A stretch of DNA of 64,000 bases from NCBI GenBank assembly GCA_004352715.1, contig SCFE01000040.1:2215707-2279706 (forward strand). The letters are read 5' to 3'. The position numbers and the translations under genes are program-made. Origin of the DNA: Hofstenia miamia. Its lineage: Eukaryota > Xenacoelomorpha > Acoela. Below, in pieces: positions 34,342-46,919 of the stretch (its first letter is position 1; the number at the start of each line of letters is the position of its first letter). The notes below the pieces were generated by a model that had not been told where the DNA came from, did no database searches, and was given only the letters and a program-made list of their open reading frames with translations.

Positions 34342-35341
34342 NNNNNNNNNNNNNNNNNNNNNNNNNNNNNNNNNNNNNNNNNNNNNNNNNNNNNNNNNNN
34401 NNNNNNNNNNNNNNNNNNNNNNNNNNNNNNNNNNNNNNNNNNNNNNNNNNNNNNNNNNNNNNNNNNNNNNNNNNNNNNNNNNNNNNNNNNNNNNNNNNNN
34501 NNNNNNNNNNNNNNNNNNNNNNNNNNNNNNNNNNNNNNNNNNNNNNNNNNNNNNNNNNNNNNNNNNNNNNNNNNNNNNNNNNNNNNNNNNNNNNNNNNNN
34601 NNNNNNNNNNNNNNNNNNNNNNNNNNNNNNNNNNNNNNNNNNNNNNNNNNNNNNNNNNNNNNNNNNNNNNNNNNNNNNNNNNNNNNNNNNNNNNNNNNNN
34701 NNNNNNNNNNNNNNNNNNNNNNNNNNNNNNNNNNNNNNNNNNNNNNNNNNNNNNNNNNNNNNNNNNNNNNNNNNNNNNNNNNNNNNNNNNNNNNNNNNNN
34801 NNNNNNNNNNNNNNNNNNNNNNNNNNNNNNNNNNNNNNNNNNNNNNNNNNNNNNNNNNNNNNNNNNNNNNNNNNNNNNNNNNNNNNNNNNNNNNNNNNNN
34901 NNNNNNNNNNNNNNNNNNNNNNNNNNNNNNNNNNNNNNNNNNNNNNNNNNNNNNNNNNNNNNNNNNNNNNNNNNNNNNNNNNNNNNNNNNNNNNNNNNNN
35001 NNNNNNNNNNNNNNNNNNNNNNNNNNNNNNNNNNNNNNNNNNNNNNNNNNNNNNNNNNNNNNNNNNNNNNNNNNNNNNNNNNNNNNNNNNNNNNNNNNNN
35101 NNNNNNNNNNNNNNNNNNNNNNNNNNNNNNNNNNNNNNNNNNNNNNNNNNNNNNNNNNNNNNNNNNNNNNNNNNNNNNNNNNNNNNNNNNNNNNNNNNNN
35201 NNNNNNNNNNNNNNNNNNNNNNNNNNNNNNNNNNNNNNNNNNNNNNNNNNNNNNNNNNNNNNNNNNNNNNNNNNNNNNNNNNNNNNNNNNNNNNNNNNNN
35301 NNNNNNNNNNNNNNNNNNNNNNNNNNNNNNNNNNNNNNNNN
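34342..35341. other. Assembly gap (exactly 1000 N)
   Basis: The round size suggests a placeholder rather than a measured gap. It separates the end of duplicate copy 1 from the start of copy 2. Confidence 1.
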
Positions 35342-36856
35342 TATAATGCGTTAATTTCGTGTTACTTAATTGATATCCTGAAAGCACTCAATTTCATGCA
35401 GTAGTCGATTCCGGGCATTAAAGATGAATATTTTAAATGATCCATAGTAAACTATGTTAACTAGTCAGCTTTGAACTTTCGTAAACGTAGTATTCATTGA
35501 ATTAATACTAATGCAAAATGTTAACATGTTTTAAACCGGCGACAAAGTTTTTTTCCGGCAAGTCCAGGTTCGAGTAGCGGCCAGCCAATTCGAATTCTGC
35601 CAATGCTATTTATATTTGTGAGTTCAGACTTTTGGACAAACTTGGAGCTATATATGTAAAGTCGAAGTTTACATTACTACTTTCAAATTAGTTTAGTAGA
35701 AATCTCATACTATTCTCTATCTAACAGAATAATCAAACATCTGAATTCCAATTTTTTTATTTCACATTATTTTACGGAAACATTTGGGCTAAATGTTAGA
35801 CTCCCAGTGACCCTTACTAGACCGGGCTTATTCTTTTAATCATATGGGCTTGAAATTGAGGCCCACATACCTCTCTGCTAACAGTGCATAAAAATACACC
35901 AATTTCTTTATAAACCAGAATATGTACAACACTTTTACATTTGCAAGAAAACAAAAGGGACTAATGTTAGTATGTATATATGCGTTTCGCGGAAAAAATT
36001 AAATAAAAAGCATTTGATGAAGTCAAGCAAAAACTACTGGATGTACTCATTTTAATTAGGAAACAATTCGAATGTAGCTAAAATTTTACGAAGTACATTT
36101 AATCAAACCGGAAACGTTATGATGGTTCCGTAACAGATGAAATGGCCAGCCGCAGCCTAGAATTACCAGCCTGCAGACGTTTTCAAATTTCCAAAAAAGG
36201 GCAAAAACTTTACTGGCAAAATGAAGAATAATTGTTTTATCAAAAAAATCGGTCGAAACCGGCGAGGCGATTTTAACGGTTACCGGTCATTTACAGACCC
36301 AAAACCCCTGAAGTTTTGTGCCAGTTCTAACTTTGATCCGTGAAATCCCCAAATTCTCATGTAGAATGCAAACGGCTGTCTACACATTTATATACAATTT
36401 AAAAGAAAGACGTAATACCAATTGGCAAATAGAGACAATTTAAAATGCGAATGTTTTGATTGTAACTTAATAGTTTCTGCATACCGATATCAGAACAATT
36501 TGCATATACATTCAAACACGGCCGAAAACATTACAAACTCTAATTTCGTAGTCAATATTTATTTAATCAAATGATTGAACAAATATTGCACGCAATCAAT
36601 AAACTAGGATTTTTTGACGACGTGATTTTTTGACATACTAAACAAATTATTTTAACATTTAGAAATAGGAATATAGCAGACTAAGGTAACGTTAGGAATT
36701 CAATGTCATTAAACAAACACCATTAAATGCCTTTGTTTTCTGTAAATAACTCCTTTGTGGATAAATACAGGTTAAAATACATTCTACATATTGTCATGGG
36801 GATACCATTCACTGGAAAACAAACATCAAAATTAACAACTCATAAGTGGGAACGCC

Positions 36857-37319
36857 NNNNNNNNNNNNNNNNNNNNNNNNNNNNNNNNNNNNNNNNNNNN
36901 NNNNNNNNNNNNNNNNNNNNNNNNNNNNNNNNNNNNNNNNNNNNNNNNNNNNNNNNNNNNNNNNNNNNNNNNNNNNNNNNNNNNNNNNNNNNNNNNNNNN
37001 NNNNNNNNNNNNNNNNNNNNNNNNNNNNNNNNNNNNNNNNNNNNNNNNNNNNNNNNNNNNNNNNNNNNNNNNNNNNNNNNNNNNNNNNNNNNNNNNNNNN
37101 NNNNNNNNNNNNNNNNNNNNNNNNNNNNNNNNNNNNNNNNNNNNNNNNNNNNNNNNNNNNNNNNNNNNNNNNNNNNNNNNNNNNNNNNNNNNNNNNNNNN
37201 NNNNNNNNNNNNNNNNNNNNNNNNNNNNNNNNNNNNNNNNNNNNNNNNNNNNNNNNNNNNNNNNNNNNNNNNNNNNNNNNNNNNNNNNNNNNNNNNNNNN
37301 NNNNNNNNNNNNNNNNNNN
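36857..37319. other. Assembly gap (463 N)
   Basis: The same place in duplicate copy 1 (about 28623) is continuous: ...GGGAACGCC then AAAATTAC. The gap therefore stands for almost no sequence, or for an insertion specific to copy 2. Confidence 1.
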
Positions 37320-37753
37320 AAATTACAAATAGGGACTGCCAATATTCTGTTTAATTGTCTTTCCTTTTCAGACATTAAATTGTGTGTAGAAATTAAGCAA
37401 ATGAACTGTATTACTACACAGGCTTGTAACAAAAGCTGGTATATGTATTATAAAGATCATTACAAAACTAAAACTCCAATGTATCCAAACTTTACATATG
37501 TCATCTAAGTGAAATGCCTTTCTTATTTTCGCAATTTAACAACACAGGCATTTTTTTGCAAATTGTGATAATTGCAATAAATTTTTTAAAAGCTCATAAA
37601 CATCAATTATATATTATGGAAATATTATAAGAAAAAGACTTCAAAAGGATTATTCAACTGTGAATTTCACAATTTATAAAAATTGACTCCATAAAGTTAT
37701 TAATATGACTTAGATTTCAAAGAATCAGAAACTATTGAAAATTTTAAGAATAT

Positions 37754-38240
37754 TAGAGATGAGTGCGGTGCGGTAGTACTGCGGAAGCGATTTACACATT
37801 TGCAGTGGTGGGCGGTAGAATTAAAACAACTTGCAGTGGCAAAAAGTTATTCAGATAACGTGTTTTTCTTAAGATTTAAAATCTCTAAGTATTTCTCAAA
37901 AAACTTTCTGAAGCAAAACTAAGAGATTCCAAATACAAAATATTAAAAGTAATTTTTACGTATTTCATTAAAAATGCAACCCTAATAAAATTTAATGAAA
38001 TAAAAAAATACCTAAGAAATTGTCTAAACTTTTCTGCGAATGATCCATAATTCTAAAAAAATAATTCAGAAATATGAATATTTTTTACGAAAAAAATGGC
38101 TATTGTTGCGGTATTACCGCGGTAAAATTTCATTTGTTGCGGTGGTTTGCGGTGAAAAAACGGACATTGCGGTGGTTAGCGGTGAAGTTTTTCTCTGCGA
38201 TAACAATAGTTTGAAAAAACCTGTACCGCGCTCATCTCTA
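37754..38240. mobile_element. MITE family 2 (hAT-like), copy in second large duplicate
   Basis: Same insertion as 29101-29587, carried in the duplicated unit, with a handful of substitutions and small indels. Confidence 0.8.
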
Positions 38241-41231
38241 AATTTTATTAACAACCAGGAGTTATTTTTTGACCTATTTTAAATAAAAAGTTAATTATTT
38301 TCAGTTACTTAGTTACAAGGACTATTGGAACTTCGAAAAGCAGTTGAAATGGTCAACACCTATATTTCTCCTTTAAATTCTGGAAATGATTCAAAATTTT
38401 CAAAAGTTCTGAACCGTAATCCAGATTGGGAAATTTGAATTATTGGATATTCTCTGAATGGGAGTTTTTTCTACAACGGCAACTTATAGCAACTGCAAAT
38501 CTGAAATTTTATAGGATAGCTATGCGGAATACAATCTAATCGAATTTACGCATAGATGTGTCAAAATTCCAGAATTCCCAAATTTCCTAATAGGGTTGGA
38601 GAAAATTGTTGAGAACATTAGTTGTTTCTAGTGCTTAAGAAAGTGTTTTTTTCATATCTGCTTACATTTTGATTTTAAAATTATGATACTTCCGATTCTG
38701 TTTGACTTGCAGAAATATAAGAATCTTGTAAGAATATTCAAGGCTCATATTGACTAAATCATTAAGAATTCTTATAAAAAAGAAAGTGTAATTGTATATT
38801 ACGAAATAATATTTTTTCAGTTAAAACATTAGAATTTGCAACAAGCTTAAGTAGCAAGTTTATATGCAACATTTTAAATAAAGAAATAGTTTGTTTATAA
38901 GAAAAACGCCCACTGACATACAACAATAGAAGCGGCTTCTTCAATTAACATTGGGATCAAAGCTAAAGATAGGTTGGATGAAAGAAAACTAAAGAACGCG
39001 TTACCAAAACAAACAACGATACCAAAAAATGATAAAGAACTATTCAATAATAGACACTGAAATAAAGGCTATCCACCAAAACAAATTTTTCGAATCCAAG
39101 CATAAAATCGGGTCCATTCACACAGGTGATAAGAAATTGAATGCAACTCAGTCGTTGATTGTGCTTCGACAGAGGAATCAGAATTCCATTCAAATTTGCA
39201 GAATGATATAAATTTTTTTCTAAAAATTTATGAACGTCGTGAATCAAAGATAATAATTATGAGTCTTCAATTATACATTTGTATTATTAAAATTTTAAAT
39301 ACCTTTGTGTATTTACATGCATAAACATTGGAAAATAATCGAATAGAATGAAGTCATTTTAGATTTTCTAAAATTTCAAAATTTACAATTATGGATTTAA
39401 AAAATCGTGTACTGCATTACAAAATTATTTTCCTCCTATTACAGTGAGCTCCTCCAACGTGACCTAATCTTCGTACATAAAATTTAATCCAAATGCCTTT
39501 AAAAGTGACGTTGAACCAATGAAATTTAGGAGTAGGATGAAAATAGAAACTTATTTACAATGAATATAAAATTTTAAGTTTCAGTACATATTTCAAATTT
39601 CAAGTAACTTTTTTTACAACATAATTTTAAAAAAATTAAAAGTTTATTTATATTTTTTTGAAATTTGCAACGTAAATAATACTCACGATCGTTTGTACAA
39701 GTTGCTCTGCAATGTCAATTAACAGATAAAACGTTCTTTTGAGATTAAAAGCGGTGTAACAAACACTCAAAGAAATTGCAAACATTCTAAGGACATCAAC
39801 TTTAACCGCTAAAAATGGTTGGCAAAAGCAATGTTTTTTAAGTTTTGAGAAAGCAACCGAGCCCAAAGTTTCAACAGGAATAAGAATTCCGAATAATCGA
39901 GTTTTAGCTTAAATTACGAAAATCCGTTACGATTATAGCTACAGATTTCAAATCATCTAGCACTCAGTTGATATTAATTGCGAAAGTCAAAATCATATAG
40001 AAATTTTCAATTTGGCAGAGGTTTTTGAATACAATTTAAAAACTGAAAGATTCAATAAACGACCTTTGAAATCGTACACTATCCCAAATTTCTTTACTTG
40101 GATGAAAAATTTGGAACTTCGACTAATATGCAAACCAAAAAAATGACGTTGTGAAACAATGAACTGGAAAAGCATTTCAGGAACATCCTTTTACTGTCAT
40201 TCATATCTAGTGACAACTAAACTATGCAAGTCATACCAAAACTAATGGTGGTAGAAATTCTATAATTAAGTGAAATGATAAAAATTAAGTAATGATATGC
40301 TTAAACACGGGCTCGAACATATCAGGACGCAAACCGTTAATGATGTGCAGAATTTCTCTAATGAATTTGTTACGAATTATTCTTTCGGTTCAGTAGAAAA
40401 CAAAGTGGCAGAAATATGAACAAATTGCCAGAAAACATAAGTGGTAATGTGCATAATGAAATGTATGACTTCGAAAAGTCCAAAATGGAGTTATCTCCAC
40501 ATGATATAGAATTATATTACGAAAACGACTAAAAATTCTGCTGGTGATAATAGAATTCGTTTAAAATTAGGAAGGTGCATTCACCCGCCAAACAAGAACC
40601 ATTGTAAAAACATTAAACGCATTAAATATTAGTAATTTGAATAGCATGGGTGCGTGGTGGATTTGAGTTAAATAAAGATGCTTTTAATGCCATTCAAAAG
40701 CGTAGGTAATTGATAATCGCTGATTTTACATTACATTAGACCAAGTACAAAATTAAAAATGTCAAATTAGAAATTCGCGAGCATTTCGATAATGTTTTAG
40801 CTTATTTTATATACGGAAAATACGGTTTCCTTATAAACAAACGGGGAGCGATATGAGGCGCAATAATTATATTATTCATCAATATTATTGTTTTAAAGTC
40901 TGGCTATTCAAAGTGCGAAATAAGCGACCATTCCAAATTAGTAGAATGCGTAAACTAGTTATACAAAAGTTCAAATACAGATGTGTTTTCTTGAGTTAAT
41001 TGTGAATTATTCCTTTTACAAAGTGAAATGTGCAGGATTGCCTGACGGGCCAGCACTTGACCTAGCTTGCCCGAAAAAAATCTGACCGTTGGCGATATTG
41101 TCAGACTTGCCGTTGTGTGTTGTTTTGAATTTTTAGTTTGCTGTGTATACAACAAACATTTGTGTGGAAGTGAAAAATCCAACCCCCAAAATTAACAATT
41201 TTGCAATCTCATCTATATATTATGTTTTTTC

Positions 41232-41399
41232 ATTTTGCTTCAAAAACAGTTTATTTTATAAATACTTAGAGATTTTCAATCTTAATACAAAACACGTTAT
41301 CTGTATAACTTTTATGCCACAACAAGTTGTTTTAATTCTACCGCAAACCAGCGCAATTGTGTAAATCGCTACCGCGGTACACCGCACCGCACTCATCTG
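41232..41399 (-). mobile_element. MITE family 2, inverted partial copy
   Basis: The reverse complement of this stretch follows the left half of the 29101 copy: AGTGCGGTGCGG, the AATTAAAACAACTTG word, the AACGTGT word and CTCTAAGTATTT. It ends in the CTCATCT that is interrupted by MITE family 1 at 41400. The matching place in the first large duplicate (32800-33193) differs and ends at a single N. Confidence 0.75.
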
Positions 41400-41577
41400 C
41401 AGTGCCGCGTTTAGGATTTTTCAAACGGGGGGGGGCTGTTTTTAGCAGCAGATCGATTGATAATATCTTGAAATAACGTGAACTATTTTCAATTTTGAGG
41501 AAATGAGAACACTGTTTTTAAATGTTCGCAGTTGGCCCCAAAGGGGGGAGGCGGTCGCCCTCTCAAACGCGCCACTG
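41400..41577. mobile_element. MITE family 1, copy in second large duplicate
   Basis: Same nested insertion as 33212-33389; the first bases read CAGTGCCGCG here (one change). Confidence 0.88.
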
Positions 41578-41588
41578 CTCATCTCTAG

Positions 41589-41803
41589 TCAAGACAACTC
41601 GAGGAAGAAGAGTTTTTCCAAGTGTGTCTGTTACCCCAGAACTTTCAACTGTTACCAATCCATCTGGAAAAGAAATTGAGTGCAGTAATTGTTTTTACCC
41701 TTCGCTGCGTATATGTGGCCTGACTGACTACGTTGCATTGACCACCTACAATGGTACTGCGGAAATTGCAATAATCCGTATAAAAAGTGATCTGTGTAAC
41801 TAA
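41589..41803 (+). other. Second copy of the candidate 71-codon exon
   Basis: Same frame as 33401-33615 with one missense difference (Ala for Val in DYVALTTYNG). Confidence 0.3.
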
Positions 41804-42529
41804 AAATAGCTACTTTATATTTCAATTATGAAGATGTTTCATATATTGACGTGATAAAATAAATTTTTTTCTGAAATACACTATTCCAAAGTACTCCGTT
41901 TTTTATGTCTTACATCAAAAAACAATTTTTTTTAGTTTCTCATACAAAAAACTGTGTTTCTAATTAGTTCAGATTGTGTATAATACATATTTTGTAGGAC
42001 ATAGAACCACATCAACAGCATGGGCAATATACCCATTTTATAGAAAACTTCAAATAATCAATGTGTTCAAAATTAAGGTATTCTAATCGACAAATTTCTT
42101 TTCAAAAAAACTACAATATACAATTTCGATAATTATTGTCGAATATATTATCTAGGTTTTCGAGATAATCAGAATCAAACTATCGCATACAACCTGTTAA
42201 TATCATGGGTGTACATAACGTAAATAAGACCACCTAAATATCTTAGGAACATCACAGTTTGATTTGTTTTCACGAAAAAACGCATCGTATGGGATCTGTT
42301 GTCTGTGGGAATTAATGAAGCAGCACTAAAAATCTCTAAACAATACCTACGTGAGGAGCACCGCTTGTATTGTCTGATATTGTGATGTCAGAAAATGGTA
42401 GTTATTTAAGATTTCTGCGAGTGAAACGCATGCTAATTGATAGAGAAAACTAGAATTCTGCAAAAATTACAACATAAAAATAATGACACAGAAGCGAAAA
42501 TTCATTGTACTTGGTTGAAAGAGATAACA

Positions 42530-44300
42530 CAGACCAATTGTTAAACACTAAAACAATGCTGGTGAATAAGACGCAAATTGAACAAAGGATTTAATAGTTT
42601 TTAAATGCTTAATTTATTATTCTAATACAATAGAAGTAAAGTAACAAATGATGCAAGGCCTAAACCAAATTGTGTTAAATATGGACATTTTCAAATTAAA
42701 TTCTTGTACATTGTTGGGGTCTACACAAATAATAAGCAAATAGTGGAATAATTGTTTTTGTATTACCGGTATGTATCGGACAAAATATCTATAAAAACTT
42801 AACGACAAAAGATTAGCACTAAATGATTACATATCTAGTACGTTTACGCCTACTCTAAATTCAAATGGCGCCAACAGCTACCATCTGATTTAGTTTGTGG
42901 CCCACTGATGATGTAACGTAGACATACATGTGCACCGTTTAATATGAACTAACGTTTTCTGAAAGGTTGACGTTCGCATAGTTTTTCCAAAAACTCGGAC
43001 TGTAGATTGTGGGCCGCTTCGAATGTAGTCTATATAGTGCTTTAAAATTAGATTTTCATAAAATTCAAAGCATGCATTTTCCATACGCGTCGAATTTTTA
43101 TGTTCTAGAAAAATGCAATTATAAAAATCCATTGATCAAATTCAACAGCACAAAATACATTTATTTAATATACAACAAGATGGACAGGGCACACATTAGA
43201 GTTTTTTGAACGGACAATAAATGAGTTTTGTGTGAATCATGAAATTCTCTGATCCCAAAGCCCCATTGGTCCCACAGCATAACTTCTATCTTGATCAAAA
43301 TTAAAGAAAATTATGATAAATATTCTGAAATACGTGATCCCGGATCATTCATTTTCGGCCCAAGTCCCATGGGACTAAACGGTCTCACAGAACCCAATAA
43401 TAAATCCATTGTAACAAATTTGTTGAACAATATTCTTCGAACATGACTTAGGTAATTAATAAATCGATGGAAATGTTTGTGCTTTCCAATTAAATGAATT
43501 ACTTAATTAGATGTTCAATTCAATTATTGATACCTTGTTATTCAATATTTAATCAAACTTAATTTGGTCACTATTCGAATGCTTTCTTCTAAATTGACTA
43601 ATCGTATATCATTAATATTTTACTTATTTCATACAATAATTGTATAGGAAAATTCTGTCATAGCATTTTAAGGCAACTATTTTGTTCATCAGATAGCATG
43701 CTTCTAAAAATAAATATGAAAGACATAGAATTGAACAGCGATGAAAACGGCCGATATTTTAGGCACGAGCCCGACCCGTTTTATATGCAAAATTTTTTTT
43801 ATCAATATATATTAATATAAACATTCTTTCACTAATTAAAACAGTTCACACCTTGTATCACTACATTAAATTTGATTGTATATAGACCCATATGACTATT
43901 ACACATGTATATAAATGTGTGCCATTAATAAATAACAGTGAATTACATTAAAATTGCAAAATATGAAATAATTTCATTAATTGAAAAGTGGTGAATGTTG
44001 AGTTAAATTTGAAATTGTCATGTTGTTTATAAAGACCCTATTGGTGAATGTACTCGCACATAATGCTGGACAATTGTACAAAAGTGTGTTGCTGTGGCTG
44101 AAGTACTTGAAAAGATCACGGATTTTCCACTGTACACTAAAATTTTTTAAAAAATATTTAAATTCTCACCATTGTAATGTTCAGGCAATCAGGAGGTCTA
44201 CAGCCCTTGGCAGCAACAAGAAGCCTCAACTATTTTGTTTTATATAAATAAGCTAACCAATGCCGTTCAGGGCGCTCCCGGAGACCATTCGCTATCCAGT
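42530..44300. other. Stretch without recognised genes
   Basis: Short open frames (42617-42808, 43009-43209, 44020-44247) have no recognisable content. A patch around 43750-43790 (ACGAGCCCGACCCG) resembles the GC-rich subterminal words of the hAT-like elements nearby. Confidence 0.35.
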
Positions 44301-44309
44301 GGTGCTTAC

Positions 44310-44806
44310 CAGACTTGTCAACGAGCCGAGAATTTCAAGCTCGGATCGGCTCGGCNNNNNNNNNNNNNNNNNNNNNNNNNNNNNNNNNNNNNNNNNNNNN
44401 NNNNNNNNNNNNNNNNNNNNNNNNNNNNNNNNNNNNNNNNNNNNNNNNNNNNNNNNNNNNNNNNNNNNNCCGAGAATTTCAAGCTCGGATCGGCTCGGCT
44501 CGGCTCGTTTAAATATTGTGTAAATTCGGCTCGGCTCCCCACATAAAATCTTTGAATAAGGCTCGTTTTAGCTTGGTATTTTTTTAAAAATATTGTGCTC
44601 AACGAATTTTTTACATAGCTCTTCCTATTATTTAATAAACATTTCTTAAATAAGATTATAGGAAAGGCATACTGACTGCAAAAAATAAGAAAAACCTCCA
44701 TAATCAAATTAACAAACAGAACTATAAGCTTGCTTTGCCTAAAATAGGCTCGTTTTGGGCTCGTATATCAAATACTGTGCTCAAGCTCGGCTCGTCGACA
44801 AGTCTG
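44310..44806. mobile_element. MITE family 3 (hAT-like) with 8-bp target duplication
   Basis: The ends are CAGACTTGTCAACGAGCCGA and the inverse CAGACTTGTCGACGAGCCGA. A perfect 8-bp duplication GTGCTTAC flanks it (44302-44309 and 44807-44814). GGCTCG words are repeated near both ends. The internal N run at 44356-44469 is bordered by the same 30 bases on both sides, so the true element is probably about 350 bp. Confidence 0.93.
44356..44469. other. Assembly gap (114 N), probably unmerged contig overlap
   Basis: Bases 44326-44355 and 44470-44499 are identical (CCGAGAATTTCAAGCTCGGA and the next ten), which is what two overlapping contig ends would give. Confidence 1.
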
Positions 44807-44895
44807 GTGCTTACAGATTTTGGTTAGCTTTATTAATTTGTACGTTACAACCGCTCAAGTATAATAAATTAATTAAAGTAAGAAAAATAAATGCA

Positions 44896-44918
44896 ATATA
44901 TATATATATATATATATA
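44896..44918. repeat. (TA)n microsatellite
   Basis: Uninterrupted TA repeat. Confidence 0.95.
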
Positions 44919-45124
44919 AGAAATCCATATCTCTATATTGCAAACTAAAAAATTTAATTATATTCACATCAGTAAAGATCCAGGCTTACAAGTTTTTGAT
45001 AAGCTTTTTTGAAATCACTTCATATTTTGGAAAAATAAAATGCTTTATTCATAATTTCTTTCCTTTAAAATATTAGCAGCGTCTTTACAACGCTTGTACT
45101 GGAAAGCTGGGCACTGTTAGTACC

Positions 45125-45675
45125 AGTGTTGCAAACGGGTCCGGGCTCACATATTTGAACAACATAAACGGGCCGGGCCTGAAATTGTGATTTTAACGGG
45201 CCTAATGATCGTTTTCACTAATACTTGAAACCCGACGAGAGTTGAATTTGCCAGATGTTGCGAGGTTATCAGAATAACAAATAACGAGTAAGAAGATGTA
45301 TTCAGTGATTTTTTATCAGGACAGCAAACTACAGATTAGCAGCCGATGAAGAATTAAAAAATGAAATTGTGGCTTACAGATTATCCCCAATCTGTTCAGA
45401 GGATCCAAGAAACCCACTTGTGTTTTGGCGCCAATACCATAGCACTTTTCCCCAATTATCAAAAATAGCCCGTCAGATGCTTCCCATTCAAGGTGGGTCT
45501 GCACAAAGCGAACGAGATTTTCAGATGCTGGCAACATTATCACAGACTGGATCATGAACATGTCAGTCAAATAGAACTTTTAAACTCAGCGGCGAGCCGG
45601 TATTAAATTTTTTTCCTATGGTTGAAATATAAAAGCGTCACGGACCGGGCCCAGTAAGACCGTGGTTGTTACGGG
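45125..45675 (+). mobile_element. hAT-like element remnant (family 4)
   Basis: It starts near CAGTGTTGCAAACGGGTCCG, a hAT-style terminus. Nearby are repeated AACGGGCC and GGGTCCGGGC words, and similar words (GGACCGGGCCC, ACGGGTCC) lie at the right side near 45640-45680. It encloses a piece of hAT transposase. The right terminus cannot be fixed. Confidence 0.55.
45336..45557 (+). pseudogene. hAT transposase dimerisation domain fragment
   Basis: The frame reads LAADEELKNEIVAYRLSP, then NPLVFWRQYHSTFPQLSKIA, RQMLPIQGGSAQSERDFQML. This is the hAT C-terminal domain (NPLxWW, FPxLxxLAR, SSAxSERxFS) that mediates transposase multimerisation. Ser-Ser of the box is replaced by Gly-Gly. The N-terminal catalytic parts are absent. 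It is of a different hAT subgroup from the remnant at 6.5 kb. Confidence 0.82.
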
Positions 45676-46271
45676 TCCAAAAGGCAGACCAAATGAGAAC
45701 TCTGCCAATTAATTGCATTTAATCGGGAGAGTTGTGTTCTAAAAACAATTGCAGACAGAAAAATGATTATTTTTCTGGTAAACACTAATAAAATGGTAAT
45801 AATTGATACTAAAATATAATCGATGACTTGAGGATGAGTGTGTACCATTAGTTGGATTTTTTGTATTATTTAGTTAAATTTAACGCGTTACGGAATTCAT
45901 TAATGTGCCTTTTAGTACTTTAAAAAATAATTAATCTTTAAGTCTCAGGTATTGACTAAAGGTTAGTTTTTTGTAATTTTTAGTAAAAAGATAATTGCCA
46001 ATTAATTACATTGATTGATCGGCCGCGCCAGTAAATTGCAATCAGTTGATTGGCTAACATGATAACTGCTCAATTAATTTTTTGGAAACCCTGGGTCGTA
46101 TTGATAATGCTGAGATTGGCTAAGATTTATTCTATTGAAAGCAAACGTAGGATTTTGCCTTGTCTGCATTTTGGACGTAAAACAAAAAACAAGACAGACG
46201 ATTCTTAACCCAAATCCTTCGGGCGTGGCATGAATTTTCGCCAAATGCCCATCTTTAATTAGTGGTAGGAG

Positions 46272-46490
46272 GGCGTTACTGCAGATCAGGGCACTCTGAT
46301 TTCTAAAAGCCGAAGTGACGTCAAATAACATGCTAAGGGTTTACGTCATCAAATGTTAAAAATTCATTGTTTAGGGTTTAGGTCTAAAAAATATTGTAAA
46401 ATTTAGGTTTTAGGTTTACGTTCTAGATGACGTGATATACAGTGTTGCGTAGAAACTATGTATCAGAGTCCCCTGATCTGCAATAACGCC
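46272..46490. mobile_element. GGCGTTA-type fold-back element, copy 1 (219 bp)
   Basis: The ends are GGCGTTACTGCAGATCAGGG and the inverse GGCGTTATTGCAGATCAGGG, and the pairing continues through ACTCTGAT. The interior contains TGACGTCA and GTTTACGTCATC words. No matching target duplication was seen. Confidence 0.8.
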
Positions 46491-46642
46491 ATGTTCGTTT
46501 ATACAGGAACTGGAAGCAGGATAGGTTAAGTCAAATATCGTAACTTGAAATCAAATAAAGCAAATTTAGATATTTAATGTAATAAATTTGATTTTTGTTG
46601 CATATGAGGTTTTGAATTCATTTTTATGGAGATGGAAATTAC

Positions 46643-46876
46643 GGCGTTATTGTACTTTAGGGGACCCAGTTTGAGTGACGTCATAAAATGGGTATTAAAC
46701 TCTAACCTTAACCCTAACCCTACTCCCCAACCAATGCAATTATATTGCATTTCATCTTGTTGATTAATTTTTTGCAAAACACCCAAGTTTTGGGTGAGGG
46801 ATTGGGGTTAGGGTTAGAGTTTTATACTCATTTTATGACGTCACATAAACTGGGTCCCCTAAAGTACAATAACGCC
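46643..46876. mobile_element. GGCGTTA-type fold-back element, copy 2 (234 bp), 8-bp target duplication
   Basis: Long arms start GGCGTTATTGTACTTTAGGG and pair over about 90 bases, including the CRE-like words GTGACGTCAT and a (CCCTAA)-rich stretch (CCTTAACCCTAACCC). A perfect GAAATTAC duplication flanks it (46635-46642 and 46877-46884). The size of the duplication suggests hAT or a related superfamily. Confidence 0.92.
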
Positions 46877-46919
46877 GAAATTACATTGTTATATTTAGTT
46901 TTCTGTACCTGTAGATTCA

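Larger units (their letters stand above)
35342..42529 (+). repeat. Large direct duplication, copy 2 (7188 bp)
   Basis: It begins on the first base after the 1000-N gap and runs to about 42529, where copy 1 ends at the gap. It has the empty site (36016-36022) for the 574-bp element of copy 1. It also has about 36 extra bases near 36148-36184, a 463-N gap that copy 1 shows to be almost no sequence, and part of an inverted MITE family 2 element at 41232-41399. Confidence 0.97.

Noticed and set aside
34249-35387. Long ORFs across the N gap
   Set aside because: Nearly all residues are X; the frames exist only because N has no stop codons. The same applies to frames across the other N gaps.
38040-38282. 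80-codon plus-strand ORF
   Set aside because: It lies in the right half of MITE family 2 and is built from its GCGGT-rich subterminal words.
26569-42529. CRISPR-like or satellite interpretation of the repeated region
   Set aside because: There are only two units of 7-8 kb with a gap between them; no short spaced repeats are present.
45316-45570. Minus-strand 84-codon ORF
   Set aside because: Shadow of the hAT dimerisation-domain fragment on the plus strand.
46690-46830. Interstitial telomere
   Set aside because: The CCCTAA and TTAGGG words are only two to three units and sit symmetrically in the arms of a fold-back element with an 8-bp target duplication.
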